Assembly: GCF_949628215.1 (NCBI RefSeq)
Contig: NC_134276.1
Span: forward strand, 65,268,733 to 65,332,732
Direction of reading: 5' to 3'
Source of the DNA: Phalacrocorax aristotelis
Taxonomy: Eukaryota > Chordata > Aves > Suliformes > Phalacrocoracidae
Length of the DNA stretch: 64,000 nucleotides
The stretch's first letter is position 1; every line of letters starts with the position of its first letter. The translations under genes were made by a program, and so were the position numbers. The notes below the pieces were generated by a model. That model did no database searches and was not told where the DNA came from. It saw only the letters and a program-made list of their open reading frames with translations. Shown here one piece after another: positions 27,468 through 41,260 of the stretch.

Positions 27468-28044
27468 AGTCCTGGTTTTGGCTGACATAGAGTTAATTTT
27501 CTTCCTAGCAGCTGGTATAGTGTGTTTTGGATTTAGTATAAGAATAATATTGATAACACACTGATGTTTTAGTTGTTGCTGGGTAGTGCTTACACCAGTC
27601 AAGCACTTTTCAGCTTCCCATGCTCTGCCGGGTGCACAAGAAGCCAGGACGGGACGGGGCACAGCCAGGGCAGCTGACCCAAATTGGCCAAAGGGATATC
27701 CCACACCATATGACGTCATGCTCAGCATGTAAAGCTGGGGAAGAAGAAGGACATGGGGGACGTTTGCAGTGATGATGTTTGTCTTCCCAAGTAACCGTTA
27801 CGCGTGATGGAGCCCTGCTTTCCTAGAGACGGCTGAACACCTGCCTGCCCATGGGAAGTGGTGAATGAATTCCTTGTTTTGCTTTGCTTGCATGCGTGGC
27901 TTTTGCTTTACCTATTAAACTGTCTTTATCTCAACCCACGAGTTTTCTCACTTTTACCTTTCCTGTTCTCTCCCCATCCCACCAGGGGGGACTGAGCGAG
28001 CGGCTGCACGGGGCTGAGCTGCTGGCTGGGGTTAAACCACGACT
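27468..28044 (+). mobile_element. Solo LTR of the same endogenous retrovirus family (copy 2)
   Basis: It runs from GTCCTGGTTTTGGCTG to TAAACCACGAC. It has the full U3 (TAGTGTGTTTTGGATTTAGT and following), a palindromic TGACGTCA at 27711-27718, ATTAAA at 27914-27919, and the shared GAGCGAGCGGCTG region. Terminal bases are mutated and no convincing target duplication remains. No internal retroviral sequence is present. Confidence 0.85.
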
Positions 28045-30514
28045 GAAACCATGAACTGAAACTGTATGCGCATATCCATGTGCATCCATGTACGCCACAT
28101 GTAAATACAGGTAAGAAACTGGAAGGGAACAATTCAGCATCCCTCTCACATATCCCCAAGTAATGAAGTAGCATTTAGGGAATTTGCATGAGCCTCAGAG
28201 GCCTGATTCTACCCAAGATAGGTAGGTCAGGTCCAAAATAGGTGGTGGTTTTCACAAACCTGGTACAGAAGTTTCCAAGGTAGAGTGGGGAACAACTGTA
28301 GAGCTCATAAGTCAGGAGGATCTGAAGCCAGTGGAAAACCCCTGAGAAACGGCCTTAAATCACAGCAGTTCCTATAGCTGCTGTGGGTTACGCCCAGCAA
28401 TACGTCAGTCCCTGGAACATGGTCAGTAATGGAGTGAGCACACCTTTCCCTGCCTCCCCTGATTTTTTATTTCTCAAAAGACTCAAGAGTGTCTTATTCT
28501 GAACATCTAGGGCTGTTAATAAAAATAAAGATCAATGATTAACTACACATGCTATGTTTTACTTACTGGAGCATTGAAAAATGCTGAGAATGCAATTTCT
28601 CAACCTGTGGGTTGAAGCAGTTGATGGGGAGGGGGTGGAGAAGCAGCAGAACAAGCACAGACAACCAAAGGCATCCTATCCTGGTGGGAAAGGTACAACC
28701 CAGGTGTGTGGCAGAGACATCATGGGCTACCAAAGCATGGCAAGCATCCATACATCATACACCATCCATCCATCCTACAAAGCTGACGAAGAAAGGAACC
28801 CTGGGTTTTGCAACCTGGACCCCAGTTCTTTAAGAAAGAGAAAATCAGGCTGAGGAAGGAAGGACAACGTTGTGCAGTACCAGTGAGCAAACCAAGGATA
28901 TGCTAGAAAGGTGAGATCAAAGATGGAGGGTCTTCACAGAATGTTTTTATTTTTCAGAGTGCTATATTCTCTATTCCTTTGTCAGTTTGATTTACTTTCT
29001 TGCCGTAGTCCCTGCTCTACATTTAACTAGAAACCAGAGCTTTCCCAGCTAACAAGGAAAAATATCTTGGTAATTAGGGGCTAAGGAAGGCTGCAGCACC
29101 AGCACTGTGGTCTAAAGCAGTGAGTCTATGGGATCCCACTGACTAAGACGTCAGGTGTTGCTTCTGAACCTGAAACCCATTTCTATGAACCAGGGTGCTG
29201 TCCACGCTCAAGGGTCTTTGAAGTACACAGGCTTTTATATTCCATTTATATTCCATTATTCTCAGTGAGAAGCAGTTAAAAAATGATAGGGTAGATGTTG
29301 CAGAAAATTGGAAGCAGTGAGCACATATAATACTGAAGTAGATACTGAAGGTACTGCAGGAGAAATCACGGGTACAATTAGTATGTTGAGGTCAGAAGGG
29401 ACCTCTGGAGTCACCTTGTGCGTGTGTTAGCTGTATTGTAGGAACTACCCTAGGAACATTTAGAGAAAAGGCCTCATGTTTTTGGATGGTGGCAATGAAT
29501 GGATGACATTAGACATTTTTCATAGGGGTTTGAAAAAGTGTGAGTAGTTACATCTGGGTGAAGAGTTAGGTGAGGTAACTACAGAGACCTTAAAATATTC
29601 ACAGGAGGTGGTGATAAGAGAGTTGCCATGTTAGAGCTCATTTTGGTGGATAAGCAAATATTCACTGCTGATTTAGAATATTTATGCTTGCCTGTATATT
29701 ATGATCATGACTGGGTTAAATTTATTTGACCACAGTACTGCTACTAATCAGCATTATATTTTGTCAAACTTTAAATAGTAATTTTTTAATGTTTGAACTA
29801 ATTGGCAACACTACAGACAGGGATGTATATAGAGAGCAAGAAATGCTTTAAAAAAGCACATGAAGAAATGTTTAAGAACTTGTTCTTGGATGCTAAGTAA
29901 AAAACTGTGATTGAGCAACCATGAAAAATGGAATGCATTAAAAAGAAGATGCAGAGCGATAAAGAAATTCTCAAAATAAGTATTTAGACTCTGGGAAGGA
30001 AAGAAAAATGTCAGTGATTATAGGTTTTAACTTTAAAAAGGAAGGAGATAACGAAAGCTGAAGGAATCAGTGAAATGTCCCCAGTCACAGTGAATGACCA
30101 ATAAAATTTAAAATGATAACAGAGCTTTTAAAAAAGAACACATTAGAAACAAAATGTACTCTTTAAGTCACATGCAGCTCTGTTACAGGATACTGGTGGT
30201 GAACTGTAAATAGTGATGGAAAAAAACCTGAACTCTTAATTTGGTTCTTTGTTCCATATTTGAGAAGAGGCATTGAAATATTCTGTTGACAAATTTGCTG
30301 TTCACAGTAAATAATGAGCAACAACATCTGCTATATTTAAACACTTTTAAGTCAATAAAGTGTATGCTAATTTATGTCAGTGGCCAAGATGCACGGGTCT
30401 GAGTTACTGTCCTCAGCCAGGATTTATCACCAGTGGATAATTGGATGGGAATAGCATCACAACAGGAGAAATATTCTTCATGCCCCTACATCTAAAACTG
30501 TTGGTTAGAATAAT
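28045..30514. other. Intergenic sequence, no gene seen
   Basis: Unique AT-rich sequence. A weak CR1-like 3' scrap (GAGGTCAGAAGGGACCTC) occurs near 29388 but is too short to call. A CATC-rich patch lies at 28748-28775. Confidence 0.55.
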
Positions 30515-31640
30515 GGAATCATAAAATAATTTGTATTGGAAAGGACCTCAGGACATCCCTCGTGCACCCCAGCTCCAGGCAGGGCCAGCTGTGAGGTCAC
30601 ACCAGGTTGCTCAGGGCTTTGCCCACACCAGTCTTGAAACCCCCCAAGGACAGAGCGTGCCCAACCTCCCTGGGCAGCCGCTCCCTCTCCCTGCCCCCAG
30701 CCTGCCTGTCCTCACCGGGGAGAGGTTTCAGTACCCAGCCTGAACCCCTCTCATCTCAGTTCATGCCTGCCGTACCCTGTTGCCCTGCTGCACATGGCTG
30801 TGACGGGCCCAGCTGCCCCCTCTCCGTCCCCTCCCTGAAGGCAGTGGGGTGGGTGTGAGGTGCCCCCAAAGGGGTCCCTGCCCCAGGCTGGGCAAGCCCC
30901 GCAGCCCCAGTCTCTGCTCACGGGGACACCCTCCGGCCCTGAGCTTCGCAGGGATGGACTCACTCCAGGTTATCGGCGTCTTTCCTGCATTGGGGGGCAC
31001 CAGCTGGCCACGTTATCCAGCTGTGGTCTAACAGTGAGAGCTGGGCAGAGGGGACAACCCCTGCCCCGACCTCCTCATTGTGCTCCTGCTGATGCAGCCC
31101 TGGATGCTGCTGGCCGTCTCTGCTGCCAGGGCTCGCTGCTGGCTCCTGCCCTGCTCGCTGCCCCAGAGCCCCTTCCCCAGATCTGCTCCCCAGGCAGCGT
31201 GTCCCCAGCCTGTATTGTTGCAAAAGACTCTTCCTTCCCAGGTGCAGCACTTTGCATTTGGTTTCTTGAATGTCATGAAGTTCCTTTTGGCCCATCCCTC
31301 CAGCCTGTCTTGGAGCCTCTGAATAACAGCCCTTCCATGGAGAGTATTGGCCGGCCATGCCCAATTTGGCATTATCTGCCAATCTGATGAGAGTGTGCTC
31401 CACAACTTCCTCCAGGTCACTGATAACAACATTAAGCAGCAAAGGTCCCAGGGTAGACCCTGCAGTACCTACCCTGTTGCATGCAGGGAAAATGATTGGC
31501 TGACCATGACCCTCTGAGCCTGACCATCCAACTAGTTTCTCACCAGTCTAGTTGTCCACCCATCCAGGCTATAACATCTTAACTTGCATTGTGTGAGACA
31601 GCGTCAAATGTACATTTAGTCAGATGGATATGCTTTTGAT
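30515..31640 (-). mobile_element. CR1 LINE, GC-rich 3' part
   Basis: The inverted CR1 3' end (AATGGAATCATAAAATAATT) begins near 30515. The minus strand then encodes CR1 ORF2 fragments, including VISDLEEVVEHTLIRLADNA near 31420-31360, a degraded copy of the RT catalytic region. Bases 30600-31220 are strikingly GC-rich compared with the surroundings. Frames are broken. Confidence 0.8.
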
Positions 31641-33874
31641 ATCATTTCAGACATTCAGCCAGGTCATAGTTTCATGTCAGTGTTTAGTCACAATGCAGTT
31701 TAAATGTACTCCCCTCCCCTCCCGGATAAGTTGGCTTCTGAACAGAAGGCTTCTCGTTCACAGTTTTGGTCTTAAGATATTTCATCTGCACCAGAACCTG
31801 AGACTTCCATGGGCTGTGGCCTCAGGTACCTGTGGGTAGACTTTTTGGTACTTCATGCTGTGCTGGCAGTGCTCATATAATGTGCTCAACAAAGCATGCT
31901 CTGACCAGAGGATTTTTCTCAAGGACATGCCTCCCCTCATACACCTATTTCTCTATAGGGTCACAGAGGTGGAACCATTTTGCCCAGAATTCAGGTACTT
32001 GAACAGAAGTCCAAGTCTTTGCACTCCATATGCCTAACAGTCATTCAAAGGAGATTTGTGATTGAAGACAAGGACTCTAGAAGCCATGTGGCACTAGGAC
32101 TTCGTATTATTAAGATGGAATGGAACAGAAAGTGATGTAAATGGAAAAGATTACAGATGTTTACCTCCTTTAAGGTATTTTCCTTTTGGTGTATGTGAGT
32201 GGTAGTTGAGTGCACTGCCACCTACAGGTTGTCAATACAGCACATTCTGGGCAATGTTTTATTATTTTTACTTTTTCCATCACTGAGCCTGGCTTCTGTT
32301 CTGGTTTTCTGCAGTCCATGAGCATTCCTTTGGGTAATGGACTTCATTGGACTAGATTTATAGTGACAATGACCTACAAGTCATGCTGATGGAAAATTCA
32401 TTATGGTTTGGGATTAGTTGCTAATCTTTGGGATTATTAAAACTATACCGCTTAGACATTCTTCTTTTTGATTTAATTGCCTGTGTTATGAACAAAGGGC
32501 ACAGCCAGTCTAGCATCTGGTGTATGTGTATAATTTCTTATGAGCATTGACAGACAAATAAATACAAGCTATTTTCAAAGTGACCTTCTCCTTCAATCCC
32601 TATTAGAATGCTCTGACAAAATGCATAATTGACTGAAGTCTCTTTATAGCAGCAATGAAAATAATGGCCAGGGACAGAGTTTCCAGGCTGCCCTGTCTCT
32701 GCTCAGTTTCCTGTCATAGCCATGGCTCCAGTTGGGCTACATACGATCAGGGTAGCGCCTGCACTCTGGCAGAGTGCAAAGACTCAGCAGCCTCCACTGT
32801 GGGGATTTGACTTCACAGCGGATAGCATTTCTGACTGGAAATAACGATGCTTTGGAAGTATCTAGTAAACCCCAGCTGGCTATATGTCCTATTGTTTACA
32901 GAATGAAATGGAGATTAAGCCATCAGCAGTAGTCTAAAGACAATTTGTTCCTAAATTCTAGAAAAATCCTGTTTGTTCTCTCTATAATACATCACAAAAT
33001 ACATTGATTTTAGTAGAGTTTACGGTTCTCGCCTCAGCCTATGGTAAGGAAAAAACCTCTTGGATTCATGACAAAGACTTAAACTACACTGTGAGCTTCC
33101 TGGCAATGGCACCAATTGAAATGGCTTCTTGCTACTCAACTATAACACAAACCCCCTTGAGTTCCTGTGGGCAGTGAAATAGCTTCTTGCCTTTCAGTTC
33201 CTGAAAGATTGAACGGTGTAGCAGGAACCTCAGCAACCTGCCACAAAGAAAGAAAACATAGGACAGGTAGCAGTTTGCAATCTTAACCTCTTTTTGTTTG
33301 TTACCCAACGTGCCTTCACATTGCTGTGAAAGTATCTAAGGGCCACAACCCCGTCTAACAGGGTAGTAGTGTAGAAAGAAAATTTGGACTATTAAAAAAA
33401 AAAAAAATCACCCTTCTTTGGCAATACGCCAGCCTGAGACACATAACTGAGTGCAGTCACTTGTGAAATAATTAACGCTTGCAGTGGCTTGGTCGACGCG
33501 ATAGTTTGAATGACAAATGTCACTGCATTCCTAATGTACTCTTAGTGACCTACACATAGACACATATCAAATGACGTGTAAAATCAGGCACTTCACCAGC
33601 ATTCAGCTACCTAGGCACAGAGGAAGAATGTGGAGCAGAAAAAGTGCCTTTAATGTTAGCTACGATTGATTTCGGGTTAGCACTGCAGCGTGAGTCATTA
33701 TATAAATGCGGTGTTATCATATGGTTATCATAAGCTTCAACATTTTAAAAGGAATATTTTTATACAGGCAGCAATTGGCAGTAATTGTGGACCCAATGAC
33801 AACAGTGGGTGTGGACGCGGCCTCAGGGTAGGCACCGAGTGTGTGAAGAAGTTGGGCTCTAGCTCTACTCCCCG

Positions 33875-33960
33875 GCATCTTTGCCTCAGCTCCTCCACCT
33901 GCAAAAGAGGGATGATCAATCACATTGCAAAAGCCCAGAGCAAATGGCATTATGTAAGGT
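33875..33960 (+). repeat. Possible MIR-like SINE relic
   Basis: TTGCCTCAGCTCCTCCACCT followed by GCAAAAGAGGGATGAT resembles the MIR core (cctcagtttcctcatctgtaaaatggggat) with many changes. An alignment would be needed to confirm it. Confidence 0.3.
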
Positions 33961-36900
33961 TGAAAGCTTGGCATTTGATGACATTTTTGTGTTTATAGTG
34001 CACTTTGATGTGGCCACTGAGAAGGGATAAGAGCAGCAGGTAAGGAAGCAAGCCAGGTGCTTTCTCAGGACTCCCAGATGGCAGTATGTACCATGGCAAT
34101 GATACCGAGAGAACATATATTTCCTGCTTCACAGAAAAACCATTCATCCAAGCAATTTTTGCTCCATGATGTTTAACTGAAGTCCCTTTTCTTTACAATG
34201 TAAGAAAAGCGTACGTTTGTTACTCACCACAATTAGGTATTTAGAAAACATATCCCAAAAAGTTATCTTGAATGTATGCACTTTTTACACTTTAAAAGAT
34301 TTCTGGCAATTCACGTCCGTAAAGTAGTAGGTAACAAGCCAGAAGATGACATTCAAAACTGAAAGATTAAAAGTAGTTCTTAGAAAGCCAATTGACCTTC
34401 CCACATGCGAAAATATTTATGGCAAGCTTTTCACAGAGAAACCCTTGCTGACAAGCAAAAGGTAAGAAGCTGTTTAATTGTGCCAGGAAAGTTAATATTA
34501 AAACAGACACTCCAAGCTGGGCTGTATTTCTTTAACGTAAAGGGTTTTGTTGTTCGTCCTTGCTGTTTGAACCTTTTCCAAGCAGAATAAGAGGGCAGAA
34601 AATGAATTCCATCAGAAGTTTATAGTTTGTCCTTAGAGAAGGGACAGACTTTGTGTATACGTAGCAGAGGAACGTGAGAGTAGAGCGCCTTACTCAGCAC
34701 CACAATTCCTGCCTAAGTGTAAGAAAGCAAGATACCTTTGTATCTTAATGTTGAGCAATTTATTTGCTCTTGTGTTTTCACCCAGTTGCTCTTGTTACCT
34801 TGTCAAAAGGGGACTTCTTTTGCTGCAGGGAATATTCTTGGGCCTATTGTTCCCAGAATTAACTTCTAAGCAAGACCAGATGAGGATGTGCCCTAATACT
34901 GACACACAGATGATACACCTTGTGTAGCCCCTCAGAGGCTGCCAGAGACAAACACCAGATGTACCCTCTGAAACAAAACAGAGGGGTAGACACTACATAG
35001 TGTTGTGGTGTTTGTCTCTGAATAGTCTGCAGAGGTACAGGACAGGCAGAGACAGGTGCTTGAGCTAACACGTGGGACATGCTGAAGAGAACTAGGCTTT
35101 GTTGGGATTTTTAACTGCTATATTGATAACAGAGAGCAAAGGTCAGAGTAGATGGTGGCTGAAAAGGAACAGGTCTCTTCAGTTTGCTTCCCTTTCATCA
35201 GGAAAACACACTGTTTGTACAATCAGCCACAGCTTTCAACAATGGACTGGCTGGAGATGAGTCACTAAAATGAATAATCCTTTTTAATCTCTATGAAAAA
35301 CATCCTGTTATTGTTGCCATATTCTAGGAATTGTTATAACAGAAGCAGAAAAAGGATTAAGTGCTTAAACCTGTCCCACCAATACAAGTTTACTGCAGCA
35401 GAATCTCTCTGCTGGTAGTGAGTCTCCACTCCTCCTTCCAAAAACAAGAGAATATTCCTGTTCTGTATTTCTTTTTCTGAAACAAGGCCTCCAGGACCCA
35501 CCAGTAATACAGCTATTTAAAAAAATTAAAATCCATATCAACTCACAGTGCACAATGAGCATGAAATAAAAACAAGGATCACAAGTTCACCAAGATCAGA
35601 CCAGAGCCTGTTCCCAATGCCTTTCACTGAGAGCATTAAGCTTCTGCCACCATATCCTCCGGAGAGTAAGAATCGTGTGGACTCAACACTGTCGTTTCTG
35701 TGCTTTGCAGTGCAGTGCTGTGCAGGTGAGTGATTCTAGGGAGAGACTAAAATACGTAGGATAGTCCTTGTAGCATAAGGCTGAAGCCTGTGCTTTCAAT
35801 ACCAAATGCAAAAAGGCTGACAGCTATAAAGAATGAAAAAGCTATCCAGCTACCTGACAGGAACGATTAGTCTCATGAGCTATGAAAATTGCTAGAGGAG
35901 GCAGATGACTGCTTTGTTTTCCCCACAATACTTAAAATGGCAAGAGCTTGCTAAAATATTTAGTGTTAATAAAAACTGATGACAAGCTCTTACTGGTCTC
36001 CTTTCCAGAAGTGAGAGTTCAAGAAGAGTGCCTCCTTTCACTGGCTCTGTCACATGAAGGTATCCAAAAGATGTCGAAGGTGATACAACACAGAACCCAA
36101 AGAGACATCCTCAATTAATCTCAAATAAACGACAAGGCTTTATCATCAAGAGGTGGCCTAGCGGTTCTTGTTTTGAACCCTTCTTTTGAAATACACCACA
36201 AGCGATCTTTTCAAGGTGCTCAAGCCTCACCAGCTCTGCTCCCGCAGACTAACATTGACTTGAGCAGAAGCAGAGTGGGATGACACCAGCTGTATTTGCA
36301 CAGTGGGGCAGGCGTTGTGTTTGTAGGCCATGCACCTTGGCCGCGTCCCAGCCCCAGAGCGAATTTACCCTGTGATGCACCCGTCAGTCCTAACTCACCG
36401 ACTGCCCAGATCATGAACCTGCTGGAGCTCGCTACCAGCTTGTCCGCCCTTTCCTGTGCCTCTGGGCTTCTTCCCAAAAGCAAGCGGGGTGGAGAGCGAA
36501 CAGTCTGCCCCTGTATCTCCGTTCAAGGTGGAGCTGAGTCAGAGCTAAAATTTGCACCTAGATCTCCCCAGCTCTTGGCACATCCCCCACCTTCATTGAG
36601 CGATTAAAAACTACAGAGCAGGACTTCTTTGCTCTTATACAATTAGGTTCACCTTTTTGTCAGCTGAATTTTAATAATGGTTTGGACAAGTAGCACAGGT
36701 GACAGGATAATAGTTCTGAGACGTAAAATACGTGTAACTGTTGGTAGTACATTTCCATTATCAAAAATATATATTTTATCCATAATAAAAATCCCACGGG
36801 AACATAGAAGGACAATATCTGATAATAGGAAACTACAGATATGGCCAACAGCTGTGCATTTCTTTTCAGTTAAGTGCTAACACAGCTTGGCATGGGAAGC

Positions 36901-38140
36901 ATCTTAGTTCTTCAGGCCTGCCACCTCAGGCAGTCCCACCAAATAACTATGCAAATTTTTCAGGCCTTAATATTTAACAAGTTTTTTCACCAGAGCCTCT
37001 GGTCCATATGTCAGGATAGCTGGTCATCCAGAACATCCTCTCCTAGCCACTATTTCTCCTTCTGTACTGACTTTTCCCGGAGCCCAAAAAAGAGAGTAAG
37101 TGATACGCTGTCTTTCCTTAAAAAAAAAAATTTCTCGCCTCATTTCATCTATCATTAGTTGGCTTTGGAGGCTCTACTCTACTTTGAATACCTTACTTTA
37201 CTGATTTTCTTCTCTGGGAAAGTGCCTGAGAAGACAGAAAGCAACTCCCATCAGGTGCCTCCTTTCGTGTTACTTCACATCTTCTGTACAATACCCACAT
37301 ATCTTACCCAGCTGTCATTTTAAAACTACTGCAACTCTTTTGACTCTGTGTAACGTTGTATAAAGTAAAAAGTCTAACAAATGCAATGAAATATTCAAAA
37401 ACTAAACAAATATTTCTTTTTTTCATCACTGTTCAGGAGTGCCAGACACTTTGGGGCAGGGACAGACCTAGTCCAGGAGTTAAGGACTGACTTAGTTTCT
37501 AACTAACTGTATGTAATTTCATTTCAATTTTCCTGCTTGTAAATCGGGAACAATGGCATTTATTTCAATTGCAACCAACGTAGAAATATAGGAACAAAAA
37601 AATCTTGTATATCAGTTTATTCTAAGAAACGGTTGAAGATAGTTACTACTAAACTCCTATGGGTTTACTTTATAACTATGTACATAAACATCACCCTTTG
37701 TCCGAGTTTGTGGCTGTTCATGTCAGTATCCAGCATACTTTTATTACAGAGAGCAGAAGAAAATTGTCGCAAGTCTAGGCAACTATATAAAATTAGATTC
37801 ACTCCATAAGAACGACAAGAATGTCCTTTACTGAACCTCAGCGCCTCACGGAAGAGTTGGCCGCATGTGAAAGGAGGTAGATGATCTTACACGTTCCCTC
37901 TCCTAACACTTGCTGCCACATGATGAGTTAATATTTGATTAGACAGTGCTGTATCTATGACACCTGTTCACCAGGGAGACTAGGCCAACAACTGATGTAA
38001 TCTACCTTATTATATACTTAATGATAGAGGACAAGTGCTGCTTTTTCAGCTTCCCACGTCTGCTTTTCATTTCCTCTCCTACACATTCCTGAGGGGTCAT
38101 GTTCAGTGCCTTGCAAGAGCAAACAAACAACTACAAAATT

Positions 38141-38163
38141 GTCTCTCTCTCTCTGTCTCTCTG
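38141..38163 (+). repeat. CT microsatellite
   Basis: GTCTCTCTCTCTCTGTCTCTCTG, an interrupted (CT)n tract. Confidence 0.9.
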
Positions 38164-41014
38164 TGATTCTCTGCAATTTGCCTGAAAGGAAGAGGAGAAA
38201 AAGTTTTAGAATTTCCACTGTAGTGTGTGTTCTGGAAAGAAATCTACTTCTTGTTAACAGTTATTAATATACATGTGTTGGCTAGATTTCTCTGACCGCA
38301 GTAGATGGTACTAAAGCTACACAGAAGAGCTCACATTCTTCATAGCGGTGAAGCAAGCGCTTGGCCACAGCTCCCAGATCCTCTTCACAAATGTCATTTC
38401 AGACAATCTCAGGCTTCGACTGGTAGGACCTACTCAATATTTTAGGTCAATTCTCCAAGTGGCTGTAAGTGAAACCTTGCAGCGGCACCAAAGCACTTCA
38501 TCTGAGCAGAATCTCAGCTGCTCTCCTGTGATCCCCAGGCCACAGTGCCTTCCTCTAGGAAATGCTGCGCTTCTTTCTGCTTTGCACCACTAGCAATCGC
38601 GGCAACCTTTGGAATCTGAATATGATGTTTATTTCAAATCTATAAGGTTGTGTTCAGGAGAGTCTACTCAGCCAGTGTGATTTCTACACTTTTTGTCAAT
38701 TTGGCCTTCATAACTTCTGTATCTTCCCTGTTAAGAAATCCCCATCTTTGTGGGGAATCCCTCAAATTCCCTCATAACTGTAGGCGATTAAAGCATTTCA
38801 CATATTGCCTTTTTTACTCTGAGTAATTGCTGGTATATGCTAATATCTTACCTAGAGAATATTTTCTCAAATTTCCACTTCAGGTTTTTCCTTCCCATTT
38901 TAGAGAGTTCACCATCTTTCCCTGAAGTAAGATTTGCCTTTGAACAGAAGAGGAGAAAAGCTGCAGTGTATTTTTATTGGAATGTCAGCACTTCTTCTCT
39001 ATGTGGTTTTTTGTTGGCAAAGGGAGGGCTGAGAGTAAGACAGGATGTATCTTTCACCGCCCTTGGCTAGGTCTTTTCCTTAGTTCAGGGACAATGCCTA
39101 AAGGCCTGGATGCTATTAGCTTTGAACAGAGGCGGTTGAGCATTCCCAACTGCTGATCAAGGGCAGTCAAAAAAATCTGTGAAAAAGCTGTACTTAGTCT
39201 ATACGGAAATGAGAGCAATCATTTCGTTGGTAGATGGGCCTGTTGAGCTACCAAGAGTCTTCATCCACTTCTGTCCGGTACCTTCTCACCTGTCAGAGTT
39301 CCCGCAGACACTGCAGCACTTCTTCCATGCTATGATAATAGGAGGTAGAACTTGATACAACTAAAAAACAATACTTGCTAAGAGTCCCATGGGAACGAGT
39401 GCCTGAGCATCACAGATAGTGTGGGGATTCCCAGCCACGTTTTGGAAAGTGGCACACACAAACAATTCTTGACATGTGATTCATGTGATTGCATTTCAAG
39501 TCCCTGTGACTTGGTTGCCACTTTGATCACATCTCACAAACAGGTTCATGTCCAAAATTAGGCTGGAAAAAATGCTGCTATAATTATTTAGAGGAAATCG
39601 GAAGAGGGGAACATCTTCCACTGCCAGCTACAATGCCCACAAAGATAACAAAAGCTTTGGCAGACGATAGCACGGGGCATGTGCTAGCACTCTCCACTTT
39701 GAACCTCTTCCAGGATCCAATGGTGAGAAATAACCACTTTGGTGCGAGCCCGAGAGCTACGTTCTCGAGAAAGCACACAGTGAGTTACACTAGTCTAAAA
39801 GCTCTGCATTAAGAATCATAAAGAGGTTTGATCAATGCTCTTTAAACTCTTTTACAAGGACTTTCTCCCCTGCCCAGGCCATTTTACATGCTTATTTACT
39901 ACAGTGTAAATCATACGTCATGGAGCTGAGATGACAAATGAAGCCTGCCACAATTCTGCATGAAAGGTAACATGTTTTCTTAGGCGAGACAGGAGTTGAC
40001 AGAGCATCAAATGATCATGTTCCATCTATAACTTTCACTCTGTCAAGTCTTCTGTCCTCTGCACGCCAATTATAATAAATATAGCTGACTGCATATAGCC
40101 AGAGGAAAATGAAGGCAGCTCTCTAACTTATGTAAAAGAAAAAGATTCAGACATTTGTAGATCTTTTGGTTGTTTACATAAAAGCAACGCTCCGTTCTCT
40201 TTGGTTTGCAGACAATAATAAGTTGGAAAGGTACATAACTTTAGAAATCAACATTGAAATATAAGTCCAAATATTCAGCTCAGATTAACATCCTCTTACA
40301 GTGGGAGATGAAGACAGAAGGTGGTGTCAGTAAGCCTGGCTGGATGACATATCTTTACCATAGGAAGCATTTCTGAGTTCATGAGAAGTAGCAGTGATTT
40401 ATCCTCCCACAGGTACAGCTCAAGCAACACAATAAGTGTATCGTTTGCTACAAAGAAATAACCGAAACTACATACCCCTTCCTTGCGTTTTTTGGAAGGA
40501 CTTTCTTCTGACGCTCTGAAGGAAGAGAGTTGTTTAATAAAATGTATACTTCCAGGAAATTATTTTTTGAGGTTGTTCGGACTGTTAGCACATCTTTCAC
40601 AAAGAACATGTGGTGCTTCTTGCTCAGCTGTTAGTGATAAAAGTAAGTTCTCGTTATTATTTTTTGTTTATAATTATGCTGCAGGGACACCCCAGTATTG
40701 CAAGCTCACAATTAATAATACGGTCATAATAAGTAAACTATAACTAGTGGATGGGTGGAATGACTTCCTTCTCTCACCTGAGTCTGAAAACAGAGAGGCC
40801 CAGTGCTTCCATGTGGCCATTGGATACTTCTCTTCTTAATAATACTTAATTATATCCCAGACCATCACTGGTCTCGGCATCAGCCTGAGCCTGATTGCAC
40901 GCGTTTAAGGATCCACACTGGTCTCTCATGCTCTCACTGTGCTATCTAATTCGGAACGTGAATTTCTTAGGAAAGATTATTTCTGTATGAGGAGGTAGAA
41001 ATGCAGTCAGCAGC

Positions 41015-41260
41015 CACACGGCTGCCACTGCGGGAAGAGCAAGAGAGAGGAAGCTCCACCGCAGCCTCTCGGGAAGAGCGCTGCTGGCCTCCCGAGGGTC
41101 CGAGCGCAGGCACTGCCACTCGCCGTTGTTAGAGCAAGGGATGGAGATACAGGCAGACACCAGGACTCCCGTGATTTCAAACTGCCAGGGGCCTGTCTTT
41201 GGGCCAGGTGCCGTATTTCCTGTTTCCTGGGTTTAGTGGGCGCCCCGGGACCCACGTGCC
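41015..41260. other. GC-rich, CpG-bearing patch about 2.2 kb beyond the gene's 3' end
   Basis: A 245-base island of higher GC with CpGs (for example CTCGGGAAGAGCGC and GAGGGTCCGAGCGCAGG) in otherwise AT-rich DNA. No coding match. It could be a regulatory element or unrecognised old repeat. Confidence 0.3.

Noticed and set aside
29380-29420. Short CR1-like scrap
   Set aside because: Only about 20 bases resemble the CR1 3' region, which is too little to support a call.
30960-31442. Minus-strand 160-codon frame
   Set aside because: It is decayed CR1 ORF2, with the VISDLEEVVEHTLIRLADNA remnant of the RT catalytic region.
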